Part shown: one piece after another, positions 16,962 to 25,655 of the stretch
Layout of the letters: each line of letters opens with the position of its first letter
Position numbering within the stretch: the first letter of the stretch is position 1
DNA from: an uncultured Opitutaceae bacterium
GTDB taxonomy: Bacteria > Verrucomicrobiota > Verrucomicrobiia > Opitutales > Opitutaceae
Length of the DNA: 50,652 nt
Reading direction: 5' to 3'
Assembly (NCBI GenBank): GCA_903862935.1
Contig: CAIOZY010000048.1
Coordinates: 1 to 50,652 of the forward strand
Notes under the pieces: model-generated
Told to the model about the DNA's origin: nothing
Databases searched by the model: none
What the model saw: only the letters and a program-made list of their open reading frames with translations
Program-made: the position numbers and the translations under genes

Positions 16962-17330
16962 TTAGTACCGGCGCTCGCCGCGATCGCGACCGCCGCCGAA
17001 GCCGCCGCGGCGCTCGCCGCCGCCGCCGCCGCCGAAGCCGCGACCACCGCCGCCGCCGCCGAAGCCACCCGGACGCTCTTCCTTCGGGCGGGCCTCATTT
17101 ACGGTCAGCTGCCGGCCACCGAGCTCGGTGCCGTTCAGCTTCTCAGCAGCAGTCTTTGCCTCTTCGTCGCTTCCCATGGTCACGAAGGCGAAGCCGCGGG
17201 GGCGGCCCGTCATCTTGTCCATGGCGACGTAAACGTCGGTCACAGTTCCGAATTGCGCAAAGCACGTGCGAAGTTCGTCTTCCGTGGTCTTGAACGACAG
17301 ATTACCGACGTACAGTTTGGAGTTGGCCAT
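16962..17330 (-). CDS. RRM-domain RNA-binding protein with glycine-rich tail
   Basis: 122 residues. A single RRM covers residues 1-82, with RNP2 KLYVGNLSF (5-13) and RNP1 RGFAFVTM (46-53), both with their aromatic residues. The tail (about 90-122) is Gly/Arg-rich ([23 protein letters not shown]) and ends RGERRY. This is the architecture of cyanobacterial Rbp and plant glycine-rich RNA-binding proteins, which in cyanobacteria are cold-induced. Binding of single-stranded RNA as a chaperone or regulator is expected. The ATG at 17330 begins the usual MANSKLYVG; an upstream in-frame ATG is rejected. A leader of up to 230 nt separates it from the next gene upstream, and no SD is visible. Confidence 0.93.
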   Translation of the reverse strand: MANSKLYVGNLSFKTTEDELRTCFAQFGTVTDVYVAMDKMTGRPRGFAFVTMGSDEEAKTAAEKLNGTELGGRQLTVNEARPKEERPGGFGGGGGGRGFGGGGGGERRGGFGGGRDRGERRY

Positions 17331-17497
17331 TAGTAGATTTCGTAGAGTCACCGTCCGCTGCCAGTACCGTTCCCACCATTGGGTTTCGAAATCATCACTT
17401 AAGCTACCTGCTCAGCCAACGACTCACCAGAAACTGTCATCAAACTGCTATCTCTAACGAAGTCACAAGCAACGCAGAGACAAGTGCTTGAAGCAAG
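17331..17497. other. upstream/leader region of the RRM gene
   Basis: About 165 bases of lower GC with no ORF support, between the DUF3016 terminator and the RRM start. It must contain the RRM promoter and may give a long 5' UTR, as seen in some cold-shock-type genes. I do not see a defined riboswitch fold. Confidence 0.35.
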
Positions 17498-17534
17498 GTA
17501 AAAACGGGAAACAGGCTGCTCTGCCGGGCCGTTT
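17498..17534 (-). terminator. probable terminator of the DUF3016 gene
   Basis: On the minus strand AAACGG (17529-17534) pairs with CCGTTT (17502-17507), with a second GGC/GCC pair inside, followed by TTTTTA. It starts 27 bp after the DUF3016 stop. Confidence 0.45.
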
Positions 17535-17561
17535 CTGTTTTCTTAGTCGTTGAGTTTCAAT

Positions 17562-18146
17562 TTATAACTTATCGACGAATCCCGCGGGCTTTCCCGCCGG
17601 AACCCCGGCTCCGGCCGCCTTCTTTAGGTCCCTAAGGTTGTCGCGCATCCACCCCTCGAGGATCGCCTTCTCGTAGCGAAGAGGGTCCTGCAAATCCAGG
17701 GTCATCGTCATCTCGAACTCGAGGACCCTCATGTCCTCCTTGCCCTCGCGGACGACTTTTCCCGACGGGTCGATCACGGCCCAGCTGAACTTGAATGCGG
17801 GCGGGTAGATCGCCTTGACGATGCGGACCGAGGCCCACTGCGCCCCGCGCCACGGCTCGAAGTCGCCAGCAAGGTCGATGTCGGTGAAGGTCATCGTGAG
17901 CCGGTAGCCGTCGGGAACGAGGTACTCGGCTTGGGCGACTATGCAGGAGCGGATCTGCTCGAGAATGCCATCGCGCCCCCTGTCGGTTGGAAAGTAGTCG
18001 TCCTTAACATCCGTGAACTTATCCGGGTGGTCGAACACGACCTCCGCCTTGGGGGCCGGCTTTGCGGGCTTGGGAGCCGCCGCCGCCTGGAGGGACCCCG
18101 CGCAGAACAGCGCGAGTGCCGCCGCTGTCAGAAATAAGGTTTTCAT
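17562..18146 (-). CDS. DUF3016-family periplasmic protein
   Basis: 194 residues with a signal peptide (MKTLFLTAAALALFCAGSLQAAA) and a Lys/Pro/Ala linker. The rest matches DUF3016: VVFDHPDKFTDVKD, a central helix (GILEQIRSCIVAQAEYLVPDGYRL), MTFTDIDLAGDFEPWRG, IYPPAFKFSWAVIDPSGKVVREGKEDM and a C-terminal helix (RYEKAILEGWMRDNLRDLKKAA). The family has no known function, and members are small exported proteins. It is transcribed away from malQ, with only 40 bp between the two starts. Confidence 0.82.
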   Translation of the reverse strand: MKTLFLTAAALALFCAGSLQAAAAPKPAKPAPKAEVVFDHPDKFTDVKDDYFPTDRGRDGILEQIRSCIVAQAEYLVPDGYRLTMTFTDIDLAGDFEPWRGAQWASVRIVKAIYPPAFKFSWAVIDPSGKVVREGKEDMRVLEFEMTMTLDLQDPLRYEKAILEGWMRDNLRDLKKAAGAGVPAGKPAGFVDKL

Positions 18147-18186
18147 GGGAACCGGGTTTGGTTGTTATGACGGGCGCAGCATCACA

Positions 18187-19722
18187 ATGGTTCCAAAATT
18201 GCCTCTTTTCAACTGGCTGAACTCCCGCGGGGCCGGGGTGCTCCTGCACCCCACGAGCCTGCCGGGAGAGCAGGGCGTGGGCGTCCTCGACCGCAATGCC
18301 GACCGTTTCCTCGACTTTCTGCAGGCCTGCGGGATCACCCATTGGCAGATCTGCCCCCTGGGTCCCACGGGGTATGGAGACTCCCCCTACCAGTGTTTCT
18401 CGGCCTTCGCCGGAAATCCGAACCTGATCGACCTCGGGGACTTGGCCGAGCGCGGCCTTCTCACCCCCCAGGAGATCGCCCCCCTCGCTGGACTGGGCAG
18501 GGACAGGGTCGACTACGGGGAGCTTTACCGGCTCAAACCCGCACTCCTGGGCAGGGCTGCGGAGCGGTATTTCAGACAGGGGGCGCCGGCCCTTGGCGCC
18601 GAGGGCTTCGCCGAGTTCAAGAGAAGGAACTCCCCCTGGCTCGACGCGTACGCGGCGTTCCGGGCCCTGAAGGACCATCATGGCGGCTGGTCCTGGACAG
18701 ACTGGCCCGCGGCGCTGCGGACCCACGCCGGAGCCCTGCGTTTGCCGCTATTGGCCAAGCTCTCCGCCTCCTGCGAGGCCCATCGCTTCTCCCAGTACGC
18801 CTTTTTCTCCCAGTGGCAGCGCGTTCGCATTGAGGCCGCCCGCCGGGGCGTCTCGATCATCGGGGACGTGCCGATCTTCGTCGCCGCAGACTCAGCCGAC
18901 GTCTGGGCAAACCCCGGGCTGTTCGAGCTGGACCCGTCCAGCGGGCTGCAGCGCACGGCCGCGGGCGTACCCCCCGACTACTTCTCTGAGGACGGCCAGT
19001 TCTGGGGAAACCCCCTGTATGCCTGGGACCGCCACGCGGTCGACGGCTATGCCTGGTGGACCGCCCGGCTGAAGGCGGCCTTCGAACTCTGCGACGTCGT
19101 GCGGATCGACCACTTCCGCGGATTCGAGTCGTACTGGCGCGTTCCGCTGCCGGCAAAAACGGCCCGCGATGGCGCTTGGGTTCAGGGCCCGGGCCTCGGG
19201 CTTTTCCGAGCACTTGCGACAGCCATTCCCGGGGCGCGGATCATCGCCGAGGATCTCGGGGTCGTTACACCGGCGGTAGAGCGGCTCCGGGAGCAGTCGG
19301 GGTTGCCAGGGATGGCGGTTCTGCAGTTCGCCTTCGGAGGAGACGCGAAAAACCCCTACCTGCCGCACAACTTGGTCCCCAACCAGGTCGTCTACCCCGG
19401 GACCCACGACAACGACACCTCCGCCGGCTGGTACGCGGGCGCGGGAGAGAAGACCCGCGACCACATCCGCCGCTACCTGCGCGTGGGCGGCGGCGAGGTC
19501 TCCTGGGACCTGATCCGCTGCGCGTACGCCGCGGTGAGCCGGCTCGCGGTCGTGCAGATGCAGGACATCCTGAGCCTCGGTTCCGATTCCCGGCTGAACA
19601 CGCCGGCAAAGCCGGACGGAAACTGGCAGTGGCGCCTCGGCCCCGGCCAGCTCGAGGGTCTGTTCGCCCGAACCGCGCCCTACTTGAGGGACCTCGGCGA
19701 ACTCACCGACCGGATCCGTTGA
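18187..19722 (+). CDS. malQ: 4-alpha-glucanotransferase (amylomaltase)
   Basis: 511 residues, glycoside hydrolase family 77 of the short bacterial type. It opens with RGAGVLLHPTSLPGEQGVG and ICPLGPTGYGDSPYQCFSAFAGNPNLIDL. The catalytic residues are nucleophile Asp308 (VVRIDHFRGF), acid/base Glu355 (RIIAEDLGVV) and Asp408 (YPGTHDNDTSAGW). The enzyme transfers maltooligosaccharide units in glycogen or maltodextrin metabolism in the cytoplasm. The ATG at 18187 gives the normal length; the longer open frame upstream overlaps the DUF3016 gene and is not coding. Short intergenic spacing (16 bp) to the acylase gene suggests cotranscription, though no functional link is obvious. Confidence 0.96.
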   Translation: MVPKLPLFNWLNSRGAGVLLHPTSLPGEQGVGVLDRNADRFLDFLQACGITHWQICPLGPTGYGDSPYQCFSAFAGNPNLIDLGDLAERGLLTPQEIAPLAGLGRDRVDYGELYRLKPALLGRAAERYFRQGAPALGAEGFAEFKRRNSPWLDAYAAFRALKDHHGGWSWTDWPAALRTHAGALRLPLLAKLSASCEAHRFSQYAFFSQWQRVRIEAARRGVSIIGDVPIFVAADSADVWANPGLFELDPSSGLQRTAAGVPPDYFSEDGQFWGNPLYAWDRHAVDGYAWWTARLKAAFELCDVVRIDHFRGFESYWRVPLPAKTARDGAWVQGPGLGLFRALATAIPGARIIAEDLGVVTPAVERLREQSGLPGMAVLQFAFGGDAKNPYLPHNLVPNQVVYPGTHDNDTSAGWYAGAGEKTRDHIRRYLRVGGGEVSWDLIRCAYAAVSRLAVVQMQDILSLGSDSRLNTPAKPDGNWQWRLGPGQLEGLFARTAPYLRDLGELTDRIR

Positions 19723-19738
19723 CGCCGTTCGCCCCACC

Positions 19739-22132
19739 ATGCCCCCCGACTCCCCCCGCAGAGGACTCCGCATCACCGCCGCCGCAGCCAGCGTTTTCAC
19801 CCTGGCCGTCCTAGCCATCGCCGGATGGTTCTACGGCCGCTTGCGCTCGAGCCTGCCCCAGATTGACGGCCCTGCTCGGCTGCCGGGCCTGTCGGCGCCG
19901 GTTGAAATCGAGCGCGACGCCCTAGGCGTCCCCACAATCCGCGGGAAGAACCGCGCAGACGTGGCCCGAGGCCTGGGTTACGCGCACGCTCAGGACCGCT
20001 TCTTCCAGATGGACCTCCTGCGCCGGCGCGCCGCCGGGGAGCTTGCCGAGCTCTTCGGGAAGGCCGCGCTCCCGGCCGACAGGGCGGTCCGCCGCCACGG
20101 GTTCCGGCAGATCGCCCACAGGGTCCTCGCGGGGCTGCCCGCGGCCGAGCGCTCGGTCGTCGAGGCCTATGCCGAGGGCGCGAACGCCGGGCTCGCCTCC
20201 CTCCGCGCAAAGCCCTTCGAGTATTACGCCATCCGCGCCGAACCCCGCCCATGGCTCCCGGAGGACACGATCCTGATCACCTGCGCCATGGTGCTGACGC
20301 TCCAGGACGACAACGGCCGCTACGAGAGGACCCTGGACACGCTGCGGGACACCTACGGCGACCCGGGGCTCGCCTTCTTTGCCCCACTCCTGACCCCGGC
20401 GGACGCGGCCTTGGACGGGAGCACCGCACCCCTGCCTCCGGTGCCCGGCCCCGAGGTGGTCGATCTTCGCGCTGAGGCGCTTGCCGCGGCGGTCCCGGCC
20501 GGCGAGGTCGCCCCGGAGGCCGTGGTGGCCGGATCCAATTCCTTCGCAGTCGCCGGAAGCCGGACCACGACGGGTGCGGCGATCATCCAAAACGACATGC
20601 ACCTGGAGATGGCCGTGCCGAACATCTGGTACCGGGCGAGCCTCGTCTGGGGGAGCCACCGGGTCACCGGAGTCACGATTCCCGGGGAACCGCTCGTGGT
20701 TGCCGGAAGCAACGGAAAGGTAGCCTGGGGCTTCACCAACTCGCAGACCGATACGGGTGACCTTGTGCGCATCGCGCCGAGCCCGTCCCCCGATCTCTAT
20801 CAGGGCCCGGGGGAGAGCGGGCTGGTGCCGTTCGAGCGCCGAAAGGAGACCATCCAGGTCAAGGGCTCGGATCCCGTAACCGCCGAGTACGACTGGACGA
20901 TCTGGGGCCCAGTGGTCGGAACCGACGCCCACAAGCGCCTTCTCGCCTACCGCTGGACCGTGTATGACCCAGGGGCGATCAACTTCGACCTGATCGCCAT
21001 GGAGGAGGCGGAAACGGCCGACCAGGCGGTCGCTGTCGCCCACCTCGCGGGTCTTCCCAATCAGAACTTTCTGGTCGGCGACTCCGCCGGACACATCGCC
21101 TGGACGATCGCGGGTCGGCTGCCCAGGCGCGTGGGCTTCAGCGGCCGCCTTCCGGTCTCCTGGACCTTCGGGGACCGGCGCTGGGACGGGTTTCTCCCCC
21201 CGGAGGAGGTTCCCGTGGTCAAGGACCCGCCCCAGGGTTACCTGTGGACCGCGAACAACCGGATCCTCGGCGGCGGGGCGCTGGTTCTCCTCGGCGAGGG
21301 GGCCTACGCCCGGCCGGCGCGCGCCGCGCAAATCCGGGACGACCTAGCCGCGCTTACCGCAGGGCCCAAAACCACCCCGGCCGATCTCCTCGCGGTGGCC
21401 CTGGACAACCGGGCGCTGCTCCTTGAGCGCTGGCAGAAGCTGCTTTTGGAGGTACTGACCCCGAACGCTGTGGCCGGCAAGGCTACGCGGGCCCAGCTCA
21501 GGGCGGCGGCCGAGTCCTGGGGGGCCCGTGCCAGTGTCGACTCTGTCGGATACCGGCTAGTCCTCGCCTTCCACGACGAGGCAAGCCGGCGCGTCCTCGA
21601 GCCGATCTTTGAGCCGTGCTTTGAGGCCTACCCGGGATTCTTCGCCACGCGCCTCAATACGGAGGATGCCGTTTGGGCGATCCTGCACGCCAGGCCGGCC
21701 CATCTGCTGTCTCCGAAGTACCCCGACTGGGACGCCTTGCTCTTGGCCGCCGCGGACGACGCCGTCGACCAGGCGATCAAGGAGGCAGGCAGCATCGCCC
21801 AGGCGTCCTGGGGCCGGCACAACGCCCTGCACATGCAGCATCCCTTGAGCCGGGTCCTTCCCCGATGGATGACCGGATGGCTCAACATGCCCGCTGAGCC
21901 GCTCGCTGGCGACAACGGCATGCCGCGGGTCGCCACCTCCAGCCACGGCGCGAGCGAGCGCTTCGCCGTTTCTCCGGGGCACGAGGAACAGGCAATCTTC
22001 GAGATGCCCGGAGGGCAGAGCGGCCACCCGCTGTCGCCATTCTACCGGGCCGGCCACGAGGCCTGGGTCCACGGGGACCCGACCCCGTTCCTTCCCGGGA
22101 AACCCGAGCACACCCTGACGCTCTCGCCATAG
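19739..22132 (+). CDS. penicillin acylase family Ntn-hydrolase (amidase)
   Basis: 797 residues. The N-terminal hydrophobic segment (about 12-32) is a membrane anchor or signal, so the enzyme is periplasmic. The A-chain region contains IERDALGVPTIRGKNRADVARGLGYAHAQDRFFQMDLLRR, a family hallmark. The autoproteolytic junction is at Gly265-Ser266 (VVAGSNSFAV), Ser266 being the nucleophile at the new N-terminus of the B-chain, followed by NDMHLEM and WGFTNSQTD. B-chain motifs HMQHPLSRVLP and GMPRVATSSHGASERF resemble aculeacin A/AHL acylases and related amidases. The substrate (beta-lactam, acyl-homoserine lactone, peptide amide) is not predictable. It follows malQ after 16 bp and has a plausible terminator. 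Confidence 0.93.
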   Translation: MPPDSPRRGLRITAAAASVFTLAVLAIAGWFYGRLRSSLPQIDGPARLPGLSAPVEIERDALGVPTIRGKNRADVARGLGYAHAQDRFFQMDLLRRRAAGELAELFGKAALPADRAVRRHGFRQIAHRVLAGLPAAERSVVEAYAEGANAGLASLRAKPFEYYAIRAEPRPWLPEDTILITCAMVLTLQDDNGRYERTLDTLRDTYGDPGLAFFAPLLTPADAALDGSTAPLPPVPGPEVVDLRAEALAAAVPAGEVAPEAVVAGSNSFAVAGSRTTTGAAIIQNDMHLEMAVPNIWYRASLVWGSHRVTGVTIPGEPLVVAGSNGKVAWGFTNSQTDTGDLVRIAPSPSPDLYQGPGESGLVPFERRKETIQVKGSDPVTAEYDWTIWGPVVGTDAHKRLLAYRWTVYDPGAINFDLIAMEEAETADQAVAVAHLAGLPNQNFLVGDSAGHIAWTIAGRLPRRVGFSGRLPVSWTFGDRRWDGFLPPEEVPVVKDPPQGYLWTANNRILGGGALVLLGEGAYARPARAAQIRDDLAALTAGPKTTPADLLAVALDNRALLLERWQKLLLEVLTPNAVAGKATRAQLRAAAESWGARASVDSVGYRLVLAFHDEASRRVLEPIFEPCFEAYPGFFATRLNTEDAVWAILHARPAHLLSPKYPDWDALLLAAADDAVDQAIKEAGSIAQASWGRHNALHMQHPLSRVLPRWMTGWLNMPAEPLAGDNGMPRVATSSHGASERFAVSPGHEEQAIFEMPGGQSGHPLSPFYRAGHEAWVHGDPTPFLPGKPEHTLTLSP

Positions 22133-22165
22133 GGACCCGGGGCGGCCGCGGCGCGGGCCCTTTTT
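22132..22165 (+). terminator. probable terminator after the acylase gene
   Basis: GGG(A)CCCG pairs with CGGGCCC over 7 bp with one bulged A around a GC-rich interior, followed by TTTTT. It overlaps the last base of the stop codon. Confidence 0.6.
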
Positions 22166-22208
22166 CGTTGAGCCGCGCCGCAGCCAAACGCACCATTGCA
22201 CCCCAAGC

Positions 22209-22901
22209 ATGGCCAATAACCGGCGCAGCCTCACCGTATATCTCGGAAGCGAGATCTACAGCCTCAAGCACCTGATCGGCAACGCCTACCTCGCGGAGGC
22301 CATCTACGAGAAATCGCACGGCCGGTATCTGTGCGAGCTGCCGCAGGACCTGGAGAGGCCGGGAGCGCGGCCGCGGGCGGTCCGCGACCAGGCGATCCGC
22401 AAGCTTGTAGCCTGCGACCTGGCGCTGTTCCTGTTCGACGGGGCGGAGCTGGAGAGCGCGACCGCGGTCGAGTTCATGATCGCGAAGTTCGCCGACATTC
22501 CCTCCGTCATCCTGCGCAGCGACCTCAGGCGCGCCGGGGACGGCCCCAACCCGTGGACCCTGATGGCGAGCTCCTATCCGCGCACCGCCTCCGTGGCGCT
22601 CGACGGACTGGAGGCCTACAAGGCCATCCGCAGGCGCCGCCACCGCGGCCTGGACGAGATCGCCCGCCTCGCCGGCCAGCATGGGTCGGCCGACGCCCAG
22701 CGGATCTGCGACGAGGTGGCCTCCGCCTGCGTGAGGACGCTGGACCGCGTCAGCGCGATCGAACCGGTGATGCCCAAGTACCTCCGGGAGGAGGTCTTCA
22801 ACTGGATCGCCCTCATGCCCGGCCTGAAGGGCAAGCAAAAGGTCCTGCGGAAAGAATTCGAGAGCTACCTGGAGCGCAAAGTCGGGAAAGGCCTCCTGTG
22901 A
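22209..22901 (+). CDS. nucleoside 2-deoxyribosyltransferase-like protein
   Basis: 230 residues. The N-terminal half is recognisable as the nucleoside deoxyribosyltransferase fold: LTVYLGSEIYSLKHLIGNAYLAEAIYEKS, then a charged PQDLE segment, RDQAIRKLVACDLALFLFDG and SATAVEFMIAKFADIPSVILRSD. This gives the order Y-LGSEIY...DxxxxxxcDlalflfdG...E found in the family. The C-terminal 90 residues are helical (GLEAYKAIRRRRHRGLDEIAR onward) and longer than in the smallest members. Known members move deoxyribose between nucleobases or hydrolyse nucleotides; activity here is inferred. Its last codon overlaps the GTG start of upp, so the two are translationally coupled, which supports a base-salvage role. 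Confidence 0.75.
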   Translation: MANNRRSLTVYLGSEIYSLKHLIGNAYLAEAIYEKSHGRYLCELPQDLERPGARPRAVRDQAIRKLVACDLALFLFDGAELESATAVEFMIAKFADIPSVILRSDLRRAGDGPNPWTLMASSYPRTASVALDGLEAYKAIRRRRHRGLDEIARLAGQHGSADAQRICDEVASACVRTLDRVSAIEPVMPKYLREEVFNWIALMPGLKGKQKVLRKEFESYLERKVGKGLL

Positions 22902-23524
22902 ACCCAAACCTACACCTGCTGCAGCACCCCCTGGCCTTCCACATCGTCACCCACCTGCGGGACAAGACGACCAAGCCGGCGACCTTCCGGACGCTGACCT
23001 ACCAGCTGAGCCTGCTGCTCGCGATCGACGCGACCCGCGACCTGGCCACGGCGGAGAAGCCGATCGACACCCCGCTGGAGCCCACGACCGGGCGGGTGCT
23101 CCTGCACGAGCCGCTGGTGGTCGTCCCGATCTTCCGGGCGGGGCTCTCCATGGTGCAGCCCTTCCTCGACATGTTCCCGGACGCAAATGTCGGCTACATC
23201 GGCCTGGAGCGCGACCACAAGACTGCGGAAGCGCGCAACTATTACTGCAAGCTCCCGCCGCTCGCCGGAGGGCGGGTCTTTGTCGTGGACCCGATGGTCG
23301 CGACAGGGGGGTCGGCGGCCCAAGCCCTGACGCTGGTCAAGCAGGCCGGGGCGTCGAACCCCAAGCTCGTGTGCATCGTCGCCTGCCCCGAGGGACTGGC
23401 CGAGGTGGCGCGCCAGCACCCGGACGTGCCCGTCCACGCGGCGGCGTTCGACCGGGAGCTCAATGTCCGCAAGTACATCCTGCCGGGACTGGGCGACTTC
23501 GGGGACCGGCTCTACGGGACCTAG
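22898..23524 (+). CDS. upp: uracil phosphoribosyltransferase
   Basis: 208 residues, the exact usual length, from a GTG overlapping the previous stop (GTGA). The motifs are clear: HPLAFHIVTHLRDKTTKPATFRTL, VVPIFRAGLSMVQPFLDMFPDANVGYIGLERD and the PRPP loop VVDPMVATGGSAAQAL. The C-terminal GLGDFGDRLYGT is the canonical uracil-binding end. It converts uracil and PRPP to UMP. It is coupled to the deoxyribosyltransferase-like gene. Confidence 0.97.
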   Translation: MNPNLHLLQHPLAFHIVTHLRDKTTKPATFRTLTYQLSLLLAIDATRDLATAEKPIDTPLEPTTGRVLLHEPLVVVPIFRAGLSMVQPFLDMFPDANVGYIGLERDHKTAEARNYYCKLPPLAGGRVFVVDPMVATGGSAAQALTLVKQAGASNPKLVCIVACPEGLAEVARQHPDVPVHAAAFDRELNVRKYILPGLGDFGDRLYGT

Positions 23525-23538
23525 CCCCAGGGAATACC

Positions 23539-24579
23539 CTACTGCCAGTCGAGTATCAGCCGGGTGTAGTAGGTTGTGTCGAGTTTCTTCACGCCCTTCG
23601 GCGGGATGCTCTGGTAGTTGTTGGAAACCCCCATCCGAAGCTTCCAGGTCGAACTCGCGAGCGGTAGCTGCCAATAGCTGTCCTGGGTGATGATGTAGTT
23701 TTTGAAATCGGCGAAGGTCGGCACGATCGTCACCTTGTTGACCATCTCCCAGGTCTTCATCTTCAGGTCGCTCGCAAACTCAAGGTCCGCGGCCGCGGAG
23801 TTGACGGACGGGGTGCCGGGGGTTTCGTAGCCGTCATACCGGTAGGCCAAGCCCAGGCGCCCCGTCAGCACCTCAATTGCGTTCTTAATGAAGTCGTAGC
23901 CGCCGCCGGCCGCCGCCGTGTCGTAGAACTTGATCGACATGATCCGGTCGAATCCGCCCTCGTCGCGCACGAACCACGAGTACCGCTCGACGAAGTTCGA
24001 CGAGTAGTCCACCCCTGCCTTGAACTTGTCGGCAGACTTGGTCCCGTCGGACACCTGGCGGTTGTAGGCGGTGTAGAAGTCCAGACTGTCTTGGGGGGAT
24101 ACGAGCTTCGCGGCGAAGCTCGCCCCGGTTCCGAGCTGGTCGTGGTTACCGCTGGTGCCGCTGATGTCGACCGCGGCCTCGTACTTCCAGTGGCGCTCCA
24201 TCGCCGCAACCGCGGGGTCCTTGCCTCCGGCCTCCCATGAGGCGGCGATCTTCGCCACGCTCGTCGTGATAGTCCCGTCGGCGCCCGCGATGACGATGGC
24301 TCCGTCCTTGGTGGCGATCTGCCCATCGAAGCGGGTGCCGCTCGCCAGGCGGACGGCCACCGGCTGGTCGGTCTGGATCGAGGTCACCTCGGACTGTTTC
24401 ACGGTCAGGTCGCCGGCAAACGTGGTTGAAATGGACACGCTTCCTCCGGTGATCTTGGTGATCGTGCCCACAATGCGGGCTCCGTTCTTGATCTCGATCA
24501 CATCGGCGGAAAGCCGGGCCGCGCAGACCGCGGCGACGGCGCACAGCGGAATGATTCGGAATAGGGATGCTATTTTCAT
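23539..24579 (-). CDS. DUF481-family outer-membrane beta-barrel protein
   Basis: 346 residues. The signal peptide ends around residue 25 (ARLSADV). Residues 26-110 are two to three short beta repeats of the kind I-x-x-x-NGA-x-xxGTITKI, VKQSEVTSI and DGQIATKDGAIVI. Residues 130-346 are DUF481, a predicted beta-barrel: alternating strands such as WKYEAAVDISGTSGN, LDFYTAYNRQV, RYSWFVRDEGGFDRI and LGLAYRYDGYETPG, ending LDTTYYTRLILDWQ with a terminal aromatic residue as in outer-membrane proteins. Function unknown. The ATG is preceded by TTAATCCCC and no SD. It converges with upp (14 bp) and diverges from the methyltransferase. Confidence 0.85.
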   Translation of the reverse strand: MKIASLFRIIPLCAVAAVCAARLSADVIEIKNGARIVGTITKITGGSVSISTTFAGDLTVKQSEVTSIQTDQPVAVRLASGTRFDGQIATKDGAIVIAGADGTITTSVAKIAASWEAGGKDPAVAAMERHWKYEAAVDISGTSGNHDQLGTGASFAAKLVSPQDSLDFYTAYNRQVSDGTKSADKFKAGVDYSSNFVERYSWFVRDEGGFDRIMSIKFYDTAAAGGGYDFIKNAIEVLTGRLGLAYRYDGYETPGTPSVNSAAADLEFASDLKMKTWEMVNKVTIVPTFADFKNYIITQDSYWQLPLASSTWKLRMGVSNNYQSIPPKGVKKLDTTYYTRLILDWQ

Positions 24580-24585
24580 GGGGTC

Positions 24586-24594
24586 GGGGATTAA
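24586..24594 (-). promoter_or_regulatory. TTAATCCCC leader motif before DUF481 gene
   Basis: TTAATCCCC on the minus strand ends 6 nt before the start codon. It belongs to the recurring leader set in this window. Confidence 0.3.
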
Positions 24595-24739
24595 GGTAGA
24601 TCGGCGTTTGCTCGTCGAGAAATCTTCTCAGGTAATCAGTGAAACCTATCTAATCCCCGCGGGTGCCTGGATCAACGATAGATTGATCGGAGGACCTCAA
24701 TGCCCCATTGGTGGGGTCCGGTCCCCCGGGACCCCTCCC

Positions 24740-25642
24740 ATGCCTAACCCAGACGAACGCCCCGCCCTCCTCGTCGCCGACCGCTGGCGCGACTACGAGC
24801 TGCTGGACTGCGCCGACGGGATGAAGCAGGAGCGGTGGGGGCCGTACACCCTGGTCCGGCCCGATCCCCAGGTAATCTGGCCCCGCCGCGGGGGCGCCCG
24901 GCCCTGGTCCCACTGGGACGGATTCTACCACCGCAGCGACTCGGGGGGCGGCCGCTGGGAGTTCCGCAGGCCCCTGCCCGAGCACTGGCAGATCCACTAC
25001 GACTCCCTGGGACTGACCTTCAAGATTCGGCCGACCTCTTTCAAGCACACCGGTCTCTTTCCGGAACAGGCTGTCAACTGGGAATGGGCCAGCGAGAGGA
25101 TCCGGCGGGCCCGGGAGGGCGGCCGCGAGGTCGGCGTCCTGAACCTGTTCGGCTACACCGGCGCGGCGACCTGCGCCTGCGCGAAGGCCGGGGCGAGCGT
25201 CTGCCACGTGGACGCCGCGGAGGGCATGGTCAAGTGGTGCCGGGAGAACGCCGCCTTAAGCGGGCTTTCGGAGGCCCCGGTCAGGTACATCGCCGACGAC
25301 TGCCTGAAGTTCGTGCGCCGCGAGGCCAAGCGGGGCCGTCGCTACGAGGCGATCATCATGGACCCGCCGACCTACGGCCGCGGCAGCTCCGGGGAGATGT
25401 GGAAACTTGAGGACCACCTCTGGGAGCTGCTCTCCGAGTGCCGGTCAATCCTGAGCGACAGCCCGCTGTTCTTCCTGATCAACGCCTACACCGCCCGGCT
25501 GTCGCCCACCGTGATTGCGAACCTGCTCTCCGAGCTCATGGACGGGAGGGGCGGGAAAATCTCGGCCGGCGAGGTCGGCCTCGCGGCTTCCGGCGGCGGC
25601 CTGGTCCTCCCCTGCGGCGTGTACGGCCGCTGGGAGGCCTAA
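24740..25642 (+). CDS. class I SAM-dependent methyltransferase, RlmI/RsmJ-like (PUA-less)
   Basis: 300 residues. The Rossmann methyltransferase core has motif I GVLNLFGYTGAATCACAKAGASVCHVDAAEGMVKWCRENAAL, the acidic VRYIADDCLKFVRRE, and the catalytic motif IIMDPPTYGRGSSGEMWKLEDHLW. It ends with FFLINAYTARLSP. The DPPxYGRG-x-GExW form and the N-terminal WPRRGGARPWSHWDGFYHRSDSGGGRW mark the group close to RlmI/RlmK-type 23S rRNA cytosine or guanine methyltransferases that lack the PUA domain. The target base is not fixed by the sequence. ATG at 24740 chosen for length and composition. It converges with cstA after 13 bp. Confidence 0.88.
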   Translation: MPNPDERPALLVADRWRDYELLDCADGMKQERWGPYTLVRPDPQVIWPRRGGARPWSHWDGFYHRSDSGGGRWEFRRPLPEHWQIHYDSLGLTFKIRPTSFKHTGLFPEQAVNWEWASERIRRAREGGREVGVLNLFGYTGAATCACAKAGASVCHVDAAEGMVKWCRENAALSGLSEAPVRYIADDCLKFVRREAKRGRRYEAIIMDPPTYGRGSSGEMWKLEDHLWELLSECRSILSDSPLFFLINAYTARLSPTVIANLLSELMDGRGGKISAGEVGLAASGGGLVLPCGVYGRWEA

Positions 25643-25655
25643 GGGGGGCCTCCGG

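Noticed and set aside
17016-17075. GCC/GGC-rich tract that looks like a microsatellite or short repeat array
   Set aside because: It is the coding sequence of the RRM protein's glycine tail, not a CRISPR or independent repeat.
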